A stretch of 64,000 bases of DNA from CAWBXL01 sp963837365 (GCA_963837365.1 CAWIMW010000006.1:1-64000); one strand, 5' to 3'; positions 40,839-50,670 are shown, numbered from the stretch's first letter. Notes: generated from the letters alone by a model not told the origin. Numbers and translations: made by a program.

Positions 40839-43556
40839 CTACGGATTCACGGTTAGCGTCACGTGTGTCGTGGACGATTTCATTGGTTGGCCGCTATCGT
40901 TCACGTTCACTGTAAATACATAGGTTCCCGCTGTTGTAGGTGTTCCTGACACCAATCCGGCTCCATACTGAGTCTGAAGACTTAGGCCGGGCGGCAGTGT
41001 TCCACCACTGAGCACGAAGGTGTACCCAGGCGTGCCGCCGCTCACGTTGTTGATGAAGTCCTGATACGCCTGACCAACCTTGCCGTTTGAGAGTGTAATG
41101 TCAGGTGTAATCAGCGGCCCAGCCAAAACATTGATAGTGAGGTCCTTATGGGCCCAGAAGCCAAGATGGTCTTGGACTTGTGGTGTGATAGTGAACGTTC
41201 CCGGGTATGTCGCTATTCCCTGCAAGACCCCCTGTGCATTTACGTTAAGCGAGAGACAGTTCTGGTAACAGATAGGTGTGCTATAGGTCCAGTAGAACGG
41301 AGCCGTGCCGCCGCTTACCTGCAACTGATAAGAGTATTGCACTCCGGTTTGCGCATCGGGGAGGTTGGTCGTTGTTATAGTCGGTGCAACCGCAATTGCT
41401 ACGGTAAAAGTTGCAGTCGTTGTTTGGGCCGGTGAAGCCCCATCCGTCACACGGAGAGCGAAACTATAGGTGCCTACGGTTGTTGGTGTGCCGGAGAGTA
41501 ATCCGCTTGGACTGAGTGTCAGTCCTGGCGGCAATGTTCCAGAGTCGACGGCCCAAGTGAACGGAGATGTCCCGCCTGATGCCAGGTATTGGTAACTAAC
41601 CGCCTGGCCAGTCCCCCAAGTCAAATTCTGTCCGCCGTAGAGGGTGAGTGGTGCTACTGCTCCAGTGACCTCAATGTAATACCGCATGTCCGGACGCGCG
41701 TCACCGCGCCAGTCAAGCACGTGCGCATAGAAGGTCGTTTGCTGGCCCGCGCTTCCCGCCACCTTAATTTCCAGTTCCGAATCTGTGGTAACGCCTGGGA
41801 TGTCATCATCCATACAACTTGAAATGAAATTGTTTGTTGAATCGCCCGGAAGCCGGCACATGTTCAACCTCTGCCCGTTGGCGTCCACGATCTCCAGTAC
41901 TGAATCCAGAGATTGCGAGTATTGGCGCGCTCCGAAAATCTCCACCTTCACCGTGCTACCTGCGGTCCCGATAATCTTGTAGTAATCAGAATCAGGGATT
42001 GGTGATGGGTTGTCCGGTGGATCAGCATATGGGCTGATGGAAGCGTACGTGTCGCCATTAGAAATCGTAGTTGCATTTGCGATCGAGTCGTTGCGCCCTT
42101 TAGCCTGGGAAACGGTGATCGTCTGATTGATCCAGGCTGTTTGGGCAGGTGTTCCCGAATCAGTAGCCAAAATCACGAAATTGGAAACTCCGATGGTTGT
42201 CGGTGTGCCACTCAATTCGCCGGTTGATGGTGAAAGCGTTAGACCCGGTGGCAAGCTGCCCGACTGTATGCTCCATGTGTATGGCGGAGTTCCTCCGCTC
42301 ACGACCGCATAACCGGTGAAAGCAACACCCACAGGTATCCGTGCGGGTAATGATTGAGCCATGGTGAGGTCCGGCGGCTTCACCAGAAAAACGATAGCTG
42401 CTTGTGCTGCTTGCTGAACGCTGCTTGAATCCTTGACCTGCACAGTAAAGTCGTAGCTTCCCAACTGGGTCGGAACCCCAGAGAATGTCCCATATTGCGC
42501 ATTGAGACTGATCCCCGGCGGTAACGATCCTGATACGATCGACCATGTCAGTGGTCCCTTCCCTCCGCTAACTGTCAGGTTCGCATAGTACTGCTTGTTG
42601 ACAATTGCGTCGGGAAGCGAGTTGCCAAGCTGTAACTGTCCGACGACTAGGATCCCGAAGTGTTGAAGACCAGTATTTGGGGGAGAGGCGGAATCGGAGG
42701 CGGTGACATCCACCCAATAGTTCCCTATCGCTGTCGGCGTACCTGAAATTAGCCCAGTTGTAGGATTAAGGCTAAGACCAGAAGGTAAGCTCGTCGAGGA
42801 CCACGAGTATGGCGGATTTCCATTTGGAACGCTCAACTGCAATGAGTAAGGTACTCCAACGACCCCGTTTGGAAGTGTGGCCGGTGTAATTGTCAGGTTG
42901 GAATCAACTACTAGCGTGTAACTATGGGTTGCCACTTGTGTTGGATTGGACGATTGCACTTGCACAGCAAAGTCGTAGCTCCCCACTGCAGTCGGCGTTC
43001 CTGCAATCTCCACCTGTGTTGCAGTGGGGTTTGTCATTGCCAAGCCCGGAGGGAGAGCGCCTTGGGCAACTTTCCAGCTGGATGGATCCACCTCTTGGCT
43101 GGATTGGACAGCAAAGTCGTATGGCGCGTGGATATGACCGGTATCCAAAGTAGGAGTTGGAATATCCAGGCCCCAATGAAATGTCATACGAATCGTCTTT
43201 TGTGCAATCTGCCGTGGATTGCTGGAGTCAGTGGCCACGAAATTTACGTCGCCGAAAACAGCATTCGTCACCGTGCCGGTAATCTGGCCGCCCGGAGACA
43301 GCGTGAGATTGTTAGGAAAGAAACCGGAATGCGACCATGTAACAGGAGCCTTGCCACCACTGGAGGTAAGAGACTGGTTGTAAGCCAATCCCGTATAGCC
43401 GTCGGGAAGAGACGTGGTCGTAATCACGAGTGGAGTGACAGTACCTCCGCCTCCGCCACCATTATTGCCACCGGATCCTCCGCCGCACGAGAGCAACAGC
43501 GCAACGCTCAAATAGACCCAACCAAGGAGGGAGCGGCGGCAAAGCGCGCTCTTCAT
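40839..43556 (-). CDS. Surface lipoprotein with about nine putative Ig (He_PIG) repeats
   Basis: The start at ATG 43556 (MKSALCRRSLLGWVYLS) overlaps the TGA of the metalloprotease gene (ATGA). About 905 residues: lipobox LLLSCGGG, a Gly/Asn linker, then repeats each with the pattern GxxPYTWSxxSGxLPPGLTLSPxTGxxSGTPTxxG (for example PPGLTLSPSTGELSGTPTTIG). In the middle is a different beta domain (NDSIANATTISNGDTYASIS to DWRGDARPDMRYYIEV), like a pre-peptidase C-terminal domain. Probably a stalk or adhesin on the outer membrane. Third gene of the coupled operon. Confidence 0.85.
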   Translation of the reverse strand: MKSALCRRSLLGWVYLSVALLLSCGGGSGGNNGGGGGGTVTPLVITTTSLPDGYTGLAYNQSLTSSGGKAPVTWSHSGFFPNNLTLSPGGQITGTVTNAVFGDVNFVATDSSNPRQIAQKTIRMTFHWGLDIPTPTLDTGHIHAPYDFAVQSSQEVDPSSWKVAQGALPPGLAMTNPTATQVEIAGTPTAVGSYDFAVQVQSSNPTQVATHSYTLVVDSNLTITPATLPNGVVGVPYSLQLSVPNGNPPYSWSSTSLPSGLSLNPTTGLISGTPTAIGNYWVDVTASDSASPPNTGLQHFGILVVGQLQLGNSLPDAIVNKQYYANLTVSGGKGPLTWSIVSGSLPPGISLNAQYGTFSGVPTQLGSYDFTVQVKDSSSVQQAAQAAIVFLVKPPDLTMAQSLPARIPVGVAFTGYAVVSGGTPPYTWSIQSGSLPPGLTLSPSTGELSGTPTTIGVSNFVILATDSGTPAQTAWINQTITVSQAKGRNDSIANATTISNGDTYASISPYADPPDNPSPIPDSDYYKIIGTAGSTVKVEIFGARQYSQSLDSVLEIVDANGQRLNMCRLPGDSTNNFISSCMDDDIPGVTTDSELEIKVAGSAGQQTTFYAHVLDWRGDARPDMRYYIEVTGAVAPLTLYGGQNLTWGTGQAVSYQYLASGGTSPFTWAVDSGTLPPGLTLSPSGLLSGTPTTVGTYSFALRVTDGASPAQTTTATFTVAIAVAPTITTTNLPDAQTGVQYSYQLQVSGGTAPFYWTYSTPICYQNCLSLNVNAQGVLQGIATYPGTFTITPQVQDHLGFWAHKDLTINVLAGPLITPDITLSNGKVGQAYQDFINNVSGGTPGYTFVLSGGTLPPGLSLQTQYGAGLVSGTPTTAGTYVFTVNVNDSGQPMKSSTTHVTLTVNP

Positions 43557-44929
43557 GCGCCCCTCCTGATGGCAGATTCCTCGGGGTAGATTTCCAGCGG
43601 CACAAGGAACGCACCGCCATCTTCCCAATCATCGAATCGCGGTGGGGTTCCGTTCAAGATGATGTTTACGTTCCTGACCACTTGCCCCGCACTAACGCCA
43701 ATAGTGTCCTTGACCATCGGGTCATCGAACGCGGATTCGGTCGAATTCCAGAATTCTGGCACGCCCGGAATGTTGAGCGGCGGATCCAGCGGGCCGACGC
43801 TCGAGCCGCCAACGAAATATGTGCTCACGCCCTCGACCTCGATCGTGTATGTACCTGGCGGGACCGGGATTTCGTAGTATCCGATCAAGGTGGCATCGCG
43901 CGAACCGGCTGCGGCGCCACCTGTGTTGGTGCCTGTGACATTTTGACCGGGATTCCCCGTGAAATGAAAACCGGAGACCACAGAGACCGCTACACGCCTG
44001 GATTCATCCTGAGATGTCGTGAGATCATCAATCTGGCGTGCGATCACATTCACTCCCTGTACTTGAGTTATTCCATCACTGAAGTAGATCACGCCGCTGA
44101 TCGTTCCATAGGCTTGAGCATAGGTTGAGCTTGGATAGAGCTTGGCGATCCACGCCTGGTCGTCTGGAGCGAGTATTGGCAATCCCGACTCGGTGCGCGC
44201 CGGGCAGATTGCGATCGGGAACATCAACGGCAGCCCGGCGTTGTCATCGGCCGTACACGAACCATTCAGAACTGCAAGATTGATCTGCGAGTGGTCGAGA
44301 CCAGAAAAGTGACCAATTTCGTGGGTGATAGCCTGATCGAATTGCGCCGCGGTGAGTTCGTAGTTAGGGGGCTTATCGATGCCATCCTGGAACTGTCCGT
44401 TCATCAGCGCGAAGGCAGATACGATGTGGCCGGCGTTTTCATCCACTTTACAGATTCCGGCGAAACCAATGACGTCTCCCGGCAATCCAAGGTCTTGCAA
44501 TAAAGTTCCGTCTGCGTCGAAGATAATTGGATTCTGCTGGCCTGTGTTACATGAACCGAGAATGGCGTTGAAATCTGCAACCGTGGTCACATCGCCTCCA
44601 GTAAATGTACCGGATGGCTGCAATGGCCCTGCATATTGAAAACTTAGCGTTGTATTCGGCGCCTGCTGCCAGTTATTGAACATCGCTTGTACGCGACTGA
44701 ACCCGGCTGCGTTGTTTATCACTACAGTGCCCGAGGGTGTTTTACTCATCGGGCCACCGTCGACGCGGTACTGAATGGGCATGGCCGCCGTATCCCAAGT
44801 AAACGGCTGGCCTTCGTTTCCAAAGCCGGGTCCACCAACTAACAACGGGCCACCGGCTCGGGCCAGGGGGCATATAACTAGGGATATCATCAGCAGACGA
44901 GAAACGCTGTGAATCCATCGGACCTTCAT
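43553..44929 (-). CDS. Secreted matrixin-like zinc metalloprotease
   Basis: 458 residues with a signal peptide (SVSRLLMISLVICPLARAG). The zinc site HEIGHFSGLDHS (HExxHxxGxxH, about residue 205) is complete. The N-terminal part is a matrixin-like fold (PIQYRVDGGPMSK, RVQAMFNNWQQAPNTTLSFQYAG). The C-terminal third has an Ig-like carboxypeptidase-regulatory domain (GTISGVIYFSDGITQVQGVNVIARQ) and a beta end. ATGA overlaps at both its start and end couple it with its neighbours. Substrate unknown. Confidence 0.9.
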   Translation of the reverse strand: MKVRWIHSVSRLLMISLVICPLARAGGPLLVGGPGFGNEGQPFTWDTAAMPIQYRVDGGPMSKTPSGTVVINNAAGFSRVQAMFNNWQQAPNTTLSFQYAGPLQPSGTFTGGDVTTVADFNAILGSCNTGQQNPIIFDADGTLLQDLGLPGDVIGFAGICKVDENAGHIVSAFALMNGQFQDGIDKPPNYELTAAQFDQAITHEIGHFSGLDHSQINLAVLNGSCTADDNAGLPLMFPIAICPARTESGLPILAPDDQAWIAKLYPSSTYAQAYGTISGVIYFSDGITQVQGVNVIARQIDDLTTSQDESRRVAVSVVSGFHFTGNPGQNVTGTNTGGAAAGSRDATLIGYYEIPVPPGTYTIEVEGVSTYFVGGSSVGPLDPPLNIPGVPEFWNSTESAFDDPMVKDTIGVSAGQVVRNVNIILNGTPPRFDDWEDGGAFLVPLEIYPEESAIRRGA

Positions 44930-45540
44930 TGCCCCGCCCTCGCAAAAGCGCGTACGATCTGCTTAAGGCCATCGAGATCCAAGGGATTTCCGGACTTCAG
45001 TTTAAGCTTTTCGCTGACGGCGGGCAGCACGACACCGCGAACCCGGGCTCCCTGTTCCAGGTTATCGAGTAGACCTTGGTTGCCTGCTCCATTTATCGCC
45101 ATGGCCCGTCCCGCAGCAACTCGCTGCACGATGAACCGCCCTTGTTGCAGGCCCGCCGGACTGGTCAGGCCATAGCGCGAGGGAGGACGCAGAAACAACA
45201 ACATTTCCTGGCCTTTCGCATACCCCGCCGCATTGGAACGTTCACGAAAGTCCCACACGACTTGCCGGAACGTGAATGTCTTCTCGGCGCTACCCTTGAG
45301 CACATCCTGCACACTCATAGTGACAAGGACAGTTGTAATATTGGCGAAACCAGGGTCGGGTTCCACAGTCGCACTGATGACTTTTCCGTGAATGACCGTA
45401 GCGGCTTCATCCGTAAGTGCGGCGATGTTGCGATGGATTGCCGCAGTTGCCTGCTGCGCATGCGCCATACTTAATAAGCAAGTGCAAACCACGGCGACTC
45501 CAATCCAACAGCAAGTGATTGGAATGAATTTCTCCTTCAT
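44926..45540 (-). CDS. Secreted protein of unknown function, first gene of the protease operon
   Basis: ATG 45540 (MKEKFIPITCCWIGVAVVC) is preferred to 45579. About 204 residues: a signal peptide to MAHAQQA, then VIHGKVISATVEPDPGFANITTVLVTMSVQDVLKGSAEKTFTFRQVVW, a beta domain as in proteins that bring short secreted stretches near metalloproteases, and FLRPPSRYGLTSPAGLQQGRFIVQ. No catalytic motif. Its TGA overlaps the protease ATG. Possible inhibitor, chaperone or adaptor of the protease (inference). Confidence 0.75.
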   Translation of the reverse strand: MKEKFIPITCCWIGVAVVCTCLLSMAHAQQATAAIHRNIAALTDEAATVIHGKVISATVEPDPGFANITTVLVTMSVQDVLKGSAEKTFTFRQVVWDFRERSNAAGYAKGQEMLLFLRPPSRYGLTSPAGLQQGRFIVQRVAAGRAMAINGAGNQGLLDNLEQGARVRGVVLPAVSEKLKLKSGNPLDLDGLKQIVRAFARAGQ

Positions 45541-45579
45541 GTTGTCTAGAGCCGTTTTCGACAATGCAGTAGCGGACAA

Positions 45580-45875
45580 CCGATCTCTCCTTTCAATAGA
45601 GCCGGAAAGATTCTAGCTTCACCATAACGTTAGTCAATCGAAATCGTTTTCCACCTAAGTGTGGGCACTAGACGTTTTATAAGTAGTACAAAAAGAAGAA
45701 CATGGCGCGACTAGGGTGACGACTGGTTTCCCAGATGTCTAACCTTCTTTCACTGAAAGGGATGCTAGTCTCTAAGTCTTCGGGACGAGTGGCCCATTTA
45801 AGCCCAGTTTGGGTTTGAGTGGGTTAGAGCGATCGTGTCGAAATCCGAACTACCCCACACAACGAACCGCGTTGT
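45580..45875. other. Intergenic region, likely promoter of the secreted operon
   Basis: About 300 bases without a gene. The minus-strand operon must start here. An 11-bp perfect hairpin CCCACACAACG-AACCG-CGTTGTGTGGG lies at 45854-45880. AT content is higher at 45600-45720, fitting a promoter, but no single -10/-35 pair stands out. Confidence 0.5.
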
Positions 45876-45989
45876 GTGGGCCACCCGCGGCAATCCGGTA
45901 TTTCGGCGCGTCTATTTAAACCTACGCGGCGCCAATGCCGCTTAAGCAGCGTCACTCGCGACAACCAGCCTCCGTCGGATGGCAACAAG

Positions 45990-46343
45990 GTCGAAATCGG
46001 GGGCTCAAACCCCATTCGCCTGCAAATCAGAGTGTCACGAGGACTGGGAAGGGTAGAAGGAGTTGCCGTCAAAGATGGCAAACCCTTTCCCGGCGCAATG
46101 GTTGTGCTAGTGCCGGAGGACCTTGAACATCATCTTTCGTTTGTTCGGCGCGATCAAAGCGATGGCGATGGGACCTTCCTCCTGGGAAACGCAGCTCCCG
46201 GAAAATACAAAGTCGTCGCGATCCGGAATGGTTGGGACATGGAATGGTCGAATCCAGCGGTGCTCAAACCTTATTTGAAAGCGGCAGAACCATTGCAAGT
46301 CAACGCCAATCAGAAATACTCGGTCACAGTTAAAGTGCAGTAA
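45990..46343 (+). pseudogene. C-terminal fragment of a carboxypeptidase-regulatory-like protein
   Basis: The last 115 or so residues match the C-terminus of long acidobacterial secreted proteins: GKPFPGAMVVLVPEDLEHH, FVRRDQSDGDGTFLLGNAAPGKYKVVAI, NGWDMEWSNPAVLKPYLKAAE. The N-terminal several hundred residues and signal peptide are missing. The upstream frame (from 45876) reads through unrelated, repeat-containing sequence. Remnant of a deleted gene. Confidence 0.7.
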
Positions 46344-46390
46344 AACTTACTCGGCTTGGTGGTAATTCCGCAGGTTGCTTTCATTTCTGC

Positions 46391-47110
46391 GTGTTAAAAT
46401 TTCCACAGGTCATCTGTAATCCCTTGGAGCCCAGATTGGTTGAACTTGCACCTTCGATCCTGTCGGCTGATTTCGCCCATTTAGCGGAGCAAGTCCAGGC
46501 CGCAGCCGATGGAGGCGGATCTGTCGTCCATGTAGACATCATGGATGGGCACTTTGTCCCCAACTTGACTGCCGGCCCACCCATCGTTAAGTCCTTGCGG
46601 AAATTTACCAAACTGCCGCTTGACTGCCATCTGATGATTGAAGATCCCGATCAGTACATTCCCTTGTTCGCGGAAGCTGGGGCGGACTGGATTTCCGTGC
46701 ATCAGGAAGTTTGCGTACACCTGGATCGCACCTTGCATTTGATCAAGGGTCATAATTGTCTGGCTGGGGTGGTAATCAATCCGGCAACGCCGGTGGATAC
46801 GCTGTCGGAGGTGCTCGACATTGTGGACTATGTGCTGGTAATGTCCGTAAACCCGGGTTTTGGGGCTCAGACCTTTATTCCCGGTTCGGTACACAAAATC
46901 AGGCAGTTAGATGAGATTCGCACCCAGCGCCGGCTCAACTACCGCATCGAAGTCGATGGGGGCATCGCGGTGGACACCATACCCGATGTGGTCCAGGCGG
47001 GAGCAGAAATTCTGGTGGCGGGCAACGCCGTGTTCGGCCACGGCGATCCAAGAAGTAACGCGCAAAGATTGTTGAAGGCAGCACGCGAAGCGACATTGTT
47101 GAGGGTATAG
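46391..47110 (+). CDS. rpe: Ribulose-phosphate 3-epimerase
   Basis: Up to 239 residues. The conserved start is VELAPSILSADFAHLAEQV, so a TTG near 46436 may be the true start; the frame opens at GTG 46391. Metal ligands in VVHVDIMDGHFVPNLT and LPLDCHLMIEDPD, catalytic Asp in YRIEVDGGIAVDTI, MSVNPGFGAQTFIP phosphate loop. Interconverts ribulose-5-P and xylulose-5-P in the pentose phosphate pathway. Followed closely by bamD. Confidence 0.95.
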   Translation: MLKFPQVICNPLEPRLVELAPSILSADFAHLAEQVQAAADGGGSVVHVDIMDGHFVPNLTAGPPIVKSLRKFTKLPLDCHLMIEDPDQYIPLFAEAGADWISVHQEVCVHLDRTLHLIKGHNCLAGVVINPATPVDTLSEVLDIVDYVLVMSVNPGFGAQTFIPGSVHKIRQLDEIRTQRRLNYRIEVDGGIAVDTIPDVVQAGAEILVAGNAVFGHGDPRSNAQRLLKAAREATLLRV

Positions 47111-47171
47111 CCGGTGCGCTCCTGGTTGTCCTGATCGCTTGATCGAAAGCAAATAACCTCCCGAGGTTCCT

Positions 47172-48617
47172 ATGTTTCGTCGTATTCCGGTCTTGATTTT
47201 GCTCGGCATCCTGGCGCTCAGCGCTGCCTGCACCAACAAGAAAGTTAAGAACCCGATTGCCAACGTGGATTCCAAGCAGCCGGACAAAGTGCTGTTCGAC
47301 CGGGCCATGGACGCGCTCAAGCACAACAAGTTCGACGTTGCACGCCTGACGCTGCAAACGCTGATCAATACGTATCCTGACTCGGAATTTATTGCCCGCG
47401 CCAAGCTGGGAGTGGCGGACTCGTGGTACGTGGAAGGCGGATCGGCTGCCCTCGCCCAGGCAGAAAATGAATACAACGATTTCAAGACGTTTTTTCCCAA
47501 CATGCCTGAGGCGGCGGAAGCGCAACTTAAGATCGCTAACATTCACTATCAGCAAATGGAAAAGCCCGACCGCGATTTCACTCACGCCATGCGGGCGGAG
47601 CAGGAGTATCGCGCGTTGATCCTGGGGTGGCCGGACAGCAAGTTGGTCCCCGAAGCCCAACAGCGGCTGCGGGAAGTACAGGAAGTTTTGGCGGAGCGTG
47701 AATTCGGCATCGGGCACTTTTATTATCTGCGTCCCGCTTACCCGGCCGCGATCGCGCGCCTGCGGTCACTGGTGGACCGTTATCCAATGTACAGTCGCGC
47801 CGATGAAGCGCTGTATCTGGTCGGGCAATCCTATGAGAACGAGATCACTCTCATGATGCAACAGAAACTCGAGGAGGGATCCGCTGCCTGGAAGATGCGC
47901 CAGCGCTTGATTGATGACTACACCAACAAGGCGGCGGATGCGTATTCGAAAATCCTGACACGCTATCCAGTCATGGAATGGGCGCCGGATGCGAAGGAGC
48001 GCCTGGAGGCTTTGCATCGGGAAGTGCCCAAGCCGACTAAAGCCATGCTGGCGCAGAACAAGAAGGAAGAAGCCAGCCGCCACGAGAGCGGCACTTTGGC
48101 GAAGATGATGGGAAGTTTTCGCAGGCATCCCGATACCTCAGAAGCAGCTAAAATCGGCGATCCAAGTCTGGAAAGTCCACCTCCGGTGAGCGCCTCTGTG
48201 CTTGTCCAGGATGCAGGCCGGGTGATGACTGGTGGGGGCGGCGCCGCCAGCAGTAACAACAAGGTTGGAATTGGAATCATCGGGACCGGAACCGGGCCCG
48301 TGGGTGAGAATGTTACCGGATCCGATGCTCCACCCAACCCTGTACCCCAGGCTGAAGCGCCGGTTCAAGACGCGGCTCCTGATCCGAATGCGCTGGTTCC
48401 GAATGTAAATGCCGAGCCTGATCCCAATGAGTTAAAGCCAAATGTAGCTCCGAACGCCCTGCCTGCACCCCAACAGGTAAATCAGATTGACTCGAACGCA
48501 CCACAGAATGCAGCTGCCAGCGACACCAAGGATGACGGAAATGAGCCGGCGGATGTAACCTACTCGTCCAGCAAACATAACAAAAAGAAGGGTCTGCGTA
48601 AGGTTATCCCTTTCTAG
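47172..48617 (+). CDS. bamD: Outer membrane assembly lipoprotein BamD, long form
   Basis: 481 residues. Lipobox LSAACTNKK (Cys20). TPR array as in BamD: DKVLFDRAMDALKHNKFDVARLTLQTLINTYPDSEFIARAKLGVADSWY, EYRALILGWPDSKLVPEAQQRLREVQEVLAEREFGIGHFYY in consecutive repeats. The TPR core ends near residue 300. The remaining 180 residues (GGGGAASSNNKVGIG, PDPNALVPNVNAEPDPNE) are low complexity and not found in short BamD. Part of the BAM complex that inserts beta barrels; shows the host is diderm. The last residues KKKGLRKVIPF look conserved. Confidence 0.92.
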   Translation: MFRRIPVLILLGILALSAACTNKKVKNPIANVDSKQPDKVLFDRAMDALKHNKFDVARLTLQTLINTYPDSEFIARAKLGVADSWYVEGGSAALAQAENEYNDFKTFFPNMPEAAEAQLKIANIHYQQMEKPDRDFTHAMRAEQEYRALILGWPDSKLVPEAQQRLREVQEVLAEREFGIGHFYYLRPAYPAAIARLRSLVDRYPMYSRADEALYLVGQSYENEITLMMQQKLEEGSAAWKMRQRLIDDYTNKAADAYSKILTRYPVMEWAPDAKERLEALHREVPKPTKAMLAQNKKEEASRHESGTLAKMMGSFRRHPDTSEAAKIGDPSLESPPPVSASVLVQDAGRVMTGGGGAASSNNKVGIGIIGTGTGPVGENVTGSDAPPNPVPQAEAPVQDAAPDPNALVPNVNAEPDPNELKPNVAPNALPAPQQVNQIDSNAPQNAAASDTKDDGNEPADVTYSSSKHNKKKGLRKVIPF

Positions 48618-48640
48618 GACTTCCACCCATGGGGAGGCGT

Positions 48641-48740
48641 GACAGGTTACTCAGCACCCCCTATCTACCCAGTCGTCATTGACCGCTCGTAACCTGCTTA
48701 CCCTATTACCCTCATTGACTTACGGTCTGGGACAGGTTAC
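48641..48740. promoter_or_regulatory. Repeated GACAGGTTAC motif before the response regulator
   Basis: GACAGGTTAC occurs at 48641-48650 and again at 48731-48740, with the inverse GTAACCTG at 48689-48696. Spacing between the direct copies is 90 bases. It lies just ahead of the TTG start at 48776. A TTGACC at 48679 could be a -35. Possible operator; not proven. Confidence 0.35.
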
Positions 48741-48775
48741 CTTCGCGTTATTCCCCCTCACCAAAGGAAAACCCC

Positions 48776-50608
48776 TTGGCGCGGAAAATACTGCTCGCCG
48801 ACGACAGCGTGACTGCCCAGAACATGGGCCGGAGAATCCTTACGGATGCCGGCTATGAAGTGATCACGGTCAACAACGGTTCGGCGGCCCTGAAGAAGAT
48901 CGCGGAACAACTGCCCGAGCTGATCGTCCTCGACGTCTACATGCCGGGATACAGCGGGCTAGAAGTGTGCCAGCGCCTCAAAGAGACGCGCGAGACGGCA
49001 CGCATCCCTGTCCTATTGACGGTCGGTAAACTCGAACCTTTCAAACCGGAAGACGCGCGACGCGCCCGGGCCGACGCTTTCATCGTAAAACCTTTCGAAG
49101 CCAGCGAGCTTCTCACTGCGCTCACCAAACTTGAAGATAAAATTGTTCCTCAACCCACAGGGAAATCCGGGCAGTTCGCCAAAGCGTGCGCCGAGCTTGA
49201 GCAAGACGGCCCTCCCGGGAAAGCTGAAAAATTCGGCGATGCAGAGACCGGCTGGAAGAACCGCCTGACTATTCCCGCTCCGGGTTCGAAACACGAAGAA
49301 CCGGAGCCGGAAGAAACTCCCGTCAAAGGCAAGGGCAAGAAAGATAAAGGAAAAGATAAGAAGGAAGAAGAACTCAAACCCCTGGAAGTCAAGGCGCCAG
49401 TAGAGGTGCAGACCACCGCGGGCGTGCCCGCAGATATCACTCCGGAAGAGGTCGCCGCCATTGCCGCGGCAGCCGCGGCTTTTGAAGAAAAGAACCCGCC
49501 TGCGGCTGAATTTTCTGTCAAGAAATCTGAAGTTCCCGAAGAACCTGTGGCCGTTGCGGCGGTGACCGTCCAGCCTGAGGCCATAGAGGCCAAGCCGGTC
49601 GAAGCAAAAGTCAAAGAAGCGGAGAAAGAAACTCCGGTTGTGGCTGGGGAAACTACGCCGAAGACCGTTGAGCCTGCGGTCGAGGCTAAGATTTCCGAAC
49701 CAGCATCTACTGCCAAGGAAACTCTCCCTGAAGTTGTCGGGACAGAAGTTAAGGCAGCTGAAGCTGCGTCCGCGGCTTCGGTGAGCGAAACTGCCGTGGA
49801 AACGGCCAGCAAATCCACCGCTGAAAAACCAGCCGAAGTTATTCCTGCACCTGCTCCAGCAACTGCAACATCGGCTCCTAAGTGGGTGGCAAAAGAAATT
49901 CCGCTTCCACCGGAAGAGACTGGCATCAGCCTCGAACAGGAGATGCAAAAGGCCACCGCTGTTCTGCAAGCTGCGACAGCAAAGGTTGATTTCTCCACCC
50001 CAAAAAATGTCGGAGATCCCTCACCCGCCAAGGTTGAAGATGTAGCTGCTGCTGCTGTTGCTCCAGTTGAAACAAGAATAGAAGCTGAAGCAAAGGTAGA
50101 GGAAATTGTTACCCCAACACCAGCGCCGGAGCCCGAACGTCCACAGGAGCCTGCGGCTGCGGTTAGCCAGCCTGAACCTCAGCCGGAAGTTGTGACCGCC
50201 GTGGCGGCTGCGGCTGCTTCTGCGGGAACCTCCGCGCCGGAAAGCACGCCTGAAGCAATCAGTCAGCCCATTTCAACTCCAGCCCCCAGCGAACCTGCTA
50301 CTTCGGCTCCTGAAGTAAAGGCCAATGAATCTGAACTTGCGGCCGCCTGGGCACAGTGGAAGCAGATTCGTGAGACCGTGGTTGGTTCGCAACTCACGTC
50401 TCAAATCGCCGATGTTGCGGCAGCCGAACTGAAGAACGCCGAGACAGCCCCGGCATCTGCTACCGACGAGGTTTTCCAAGAGAAGCCTTCTGGCAATCCC
50501 ACCGCCATCGCCAGCATCGTGGACAGCGTCCTGGCCGAACTCAAGCCCAAACTGGTGGAAGAAATCGCCAGAAAGCTGGGCGATGAGAAGAGCAAAAAGA
50601 AAAAGTAA
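48776..50608 (+). CDS. Response regulator with a 480-residue disordered tail
   Basis: 610 residues. Start is TTG with AAAGGAA 6-12 bases upstream; no ATG fits. The REC domain occupies residues 1-122: acidic pair Asp9/Asp10 in LLADDS, phospho-acceptor Asp53 in VLDVYMPG, and the FIVKPF lysine. After it comes a very long Ala/Glu/Pro/Lys-rich region (KGKGKKDKGKDKKEEE, VEAKVKEAEKE) and then a conserved-looking end SIVDSVLAELKPKLVEEIARKLGDEKSKKKK. No DNA-binding domain. Perhaps a scaffold in chemotaxis or gliding. Reading of the tail on the opposite strand (long antisense frames) reflects composition. Confidence 0.85.
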   Translation: MARKILLADDSVTAQNMGRRILTDAGYEVITVNNGSAALKKIAEQLPELIVLDVYMPGYSGLEVCQRLKETRETARIPVLLTVGKLEPFKPEDARRARADAFIVKPFEASELLTALTKLEDKIVPQPTGKSGQFAKACAELEQDGPPGKAEKFGDAETGWKNRLTIPAPGSKHEEPEPEETPVKGKGKKDKGKDKKEEELKPLEVKAPVEVQTTAGVPADITPEEVAAIAAAAAAFEEKNPPAAEFSVKKSEVPEEPVAVAAVTVQPEAIEAKPVEAKVKEAEKETPVVAGETTPKTVEPAVEAKISEPASTAKETLPEVVGTEVKAAEAASAASVSETAVETASKSTAEKPAEVIPAPAPATATSAPKWVAKEIPLPPEETGISLEQEMQKATAVLQAATAKVDFSTPKNVGDPSPAKVEDVAAAAVAPVETRIEAEAKVEEIVTPTPAPEPERPQEPAAAVSQPEPQPEVVTAVAAAAASAGTSAPESTPEAISQPISTPAPSEPATSAPEVKANESELAAAWAQWKQIRETVVGSQLTSQIADVAAAELKNAETAPASATDEVFQEKPSGNPTAIASIVDSVLAELKPKLVEEIARKLGDEKSKKKK

Positions 50609-50670
50609 CTGAGAACCGAGAACTAGCGACTGCGATCTGATTCCCGTTCCCTAGGTGTTAACCTGCGCCC

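Noticed and set aside
49013..50031. Long minus-strand frames opposite the response regulator tail
   Set aside because: Produced by the biased Ala/Glu/Pro/Lys codons of the tail; no start or family support.
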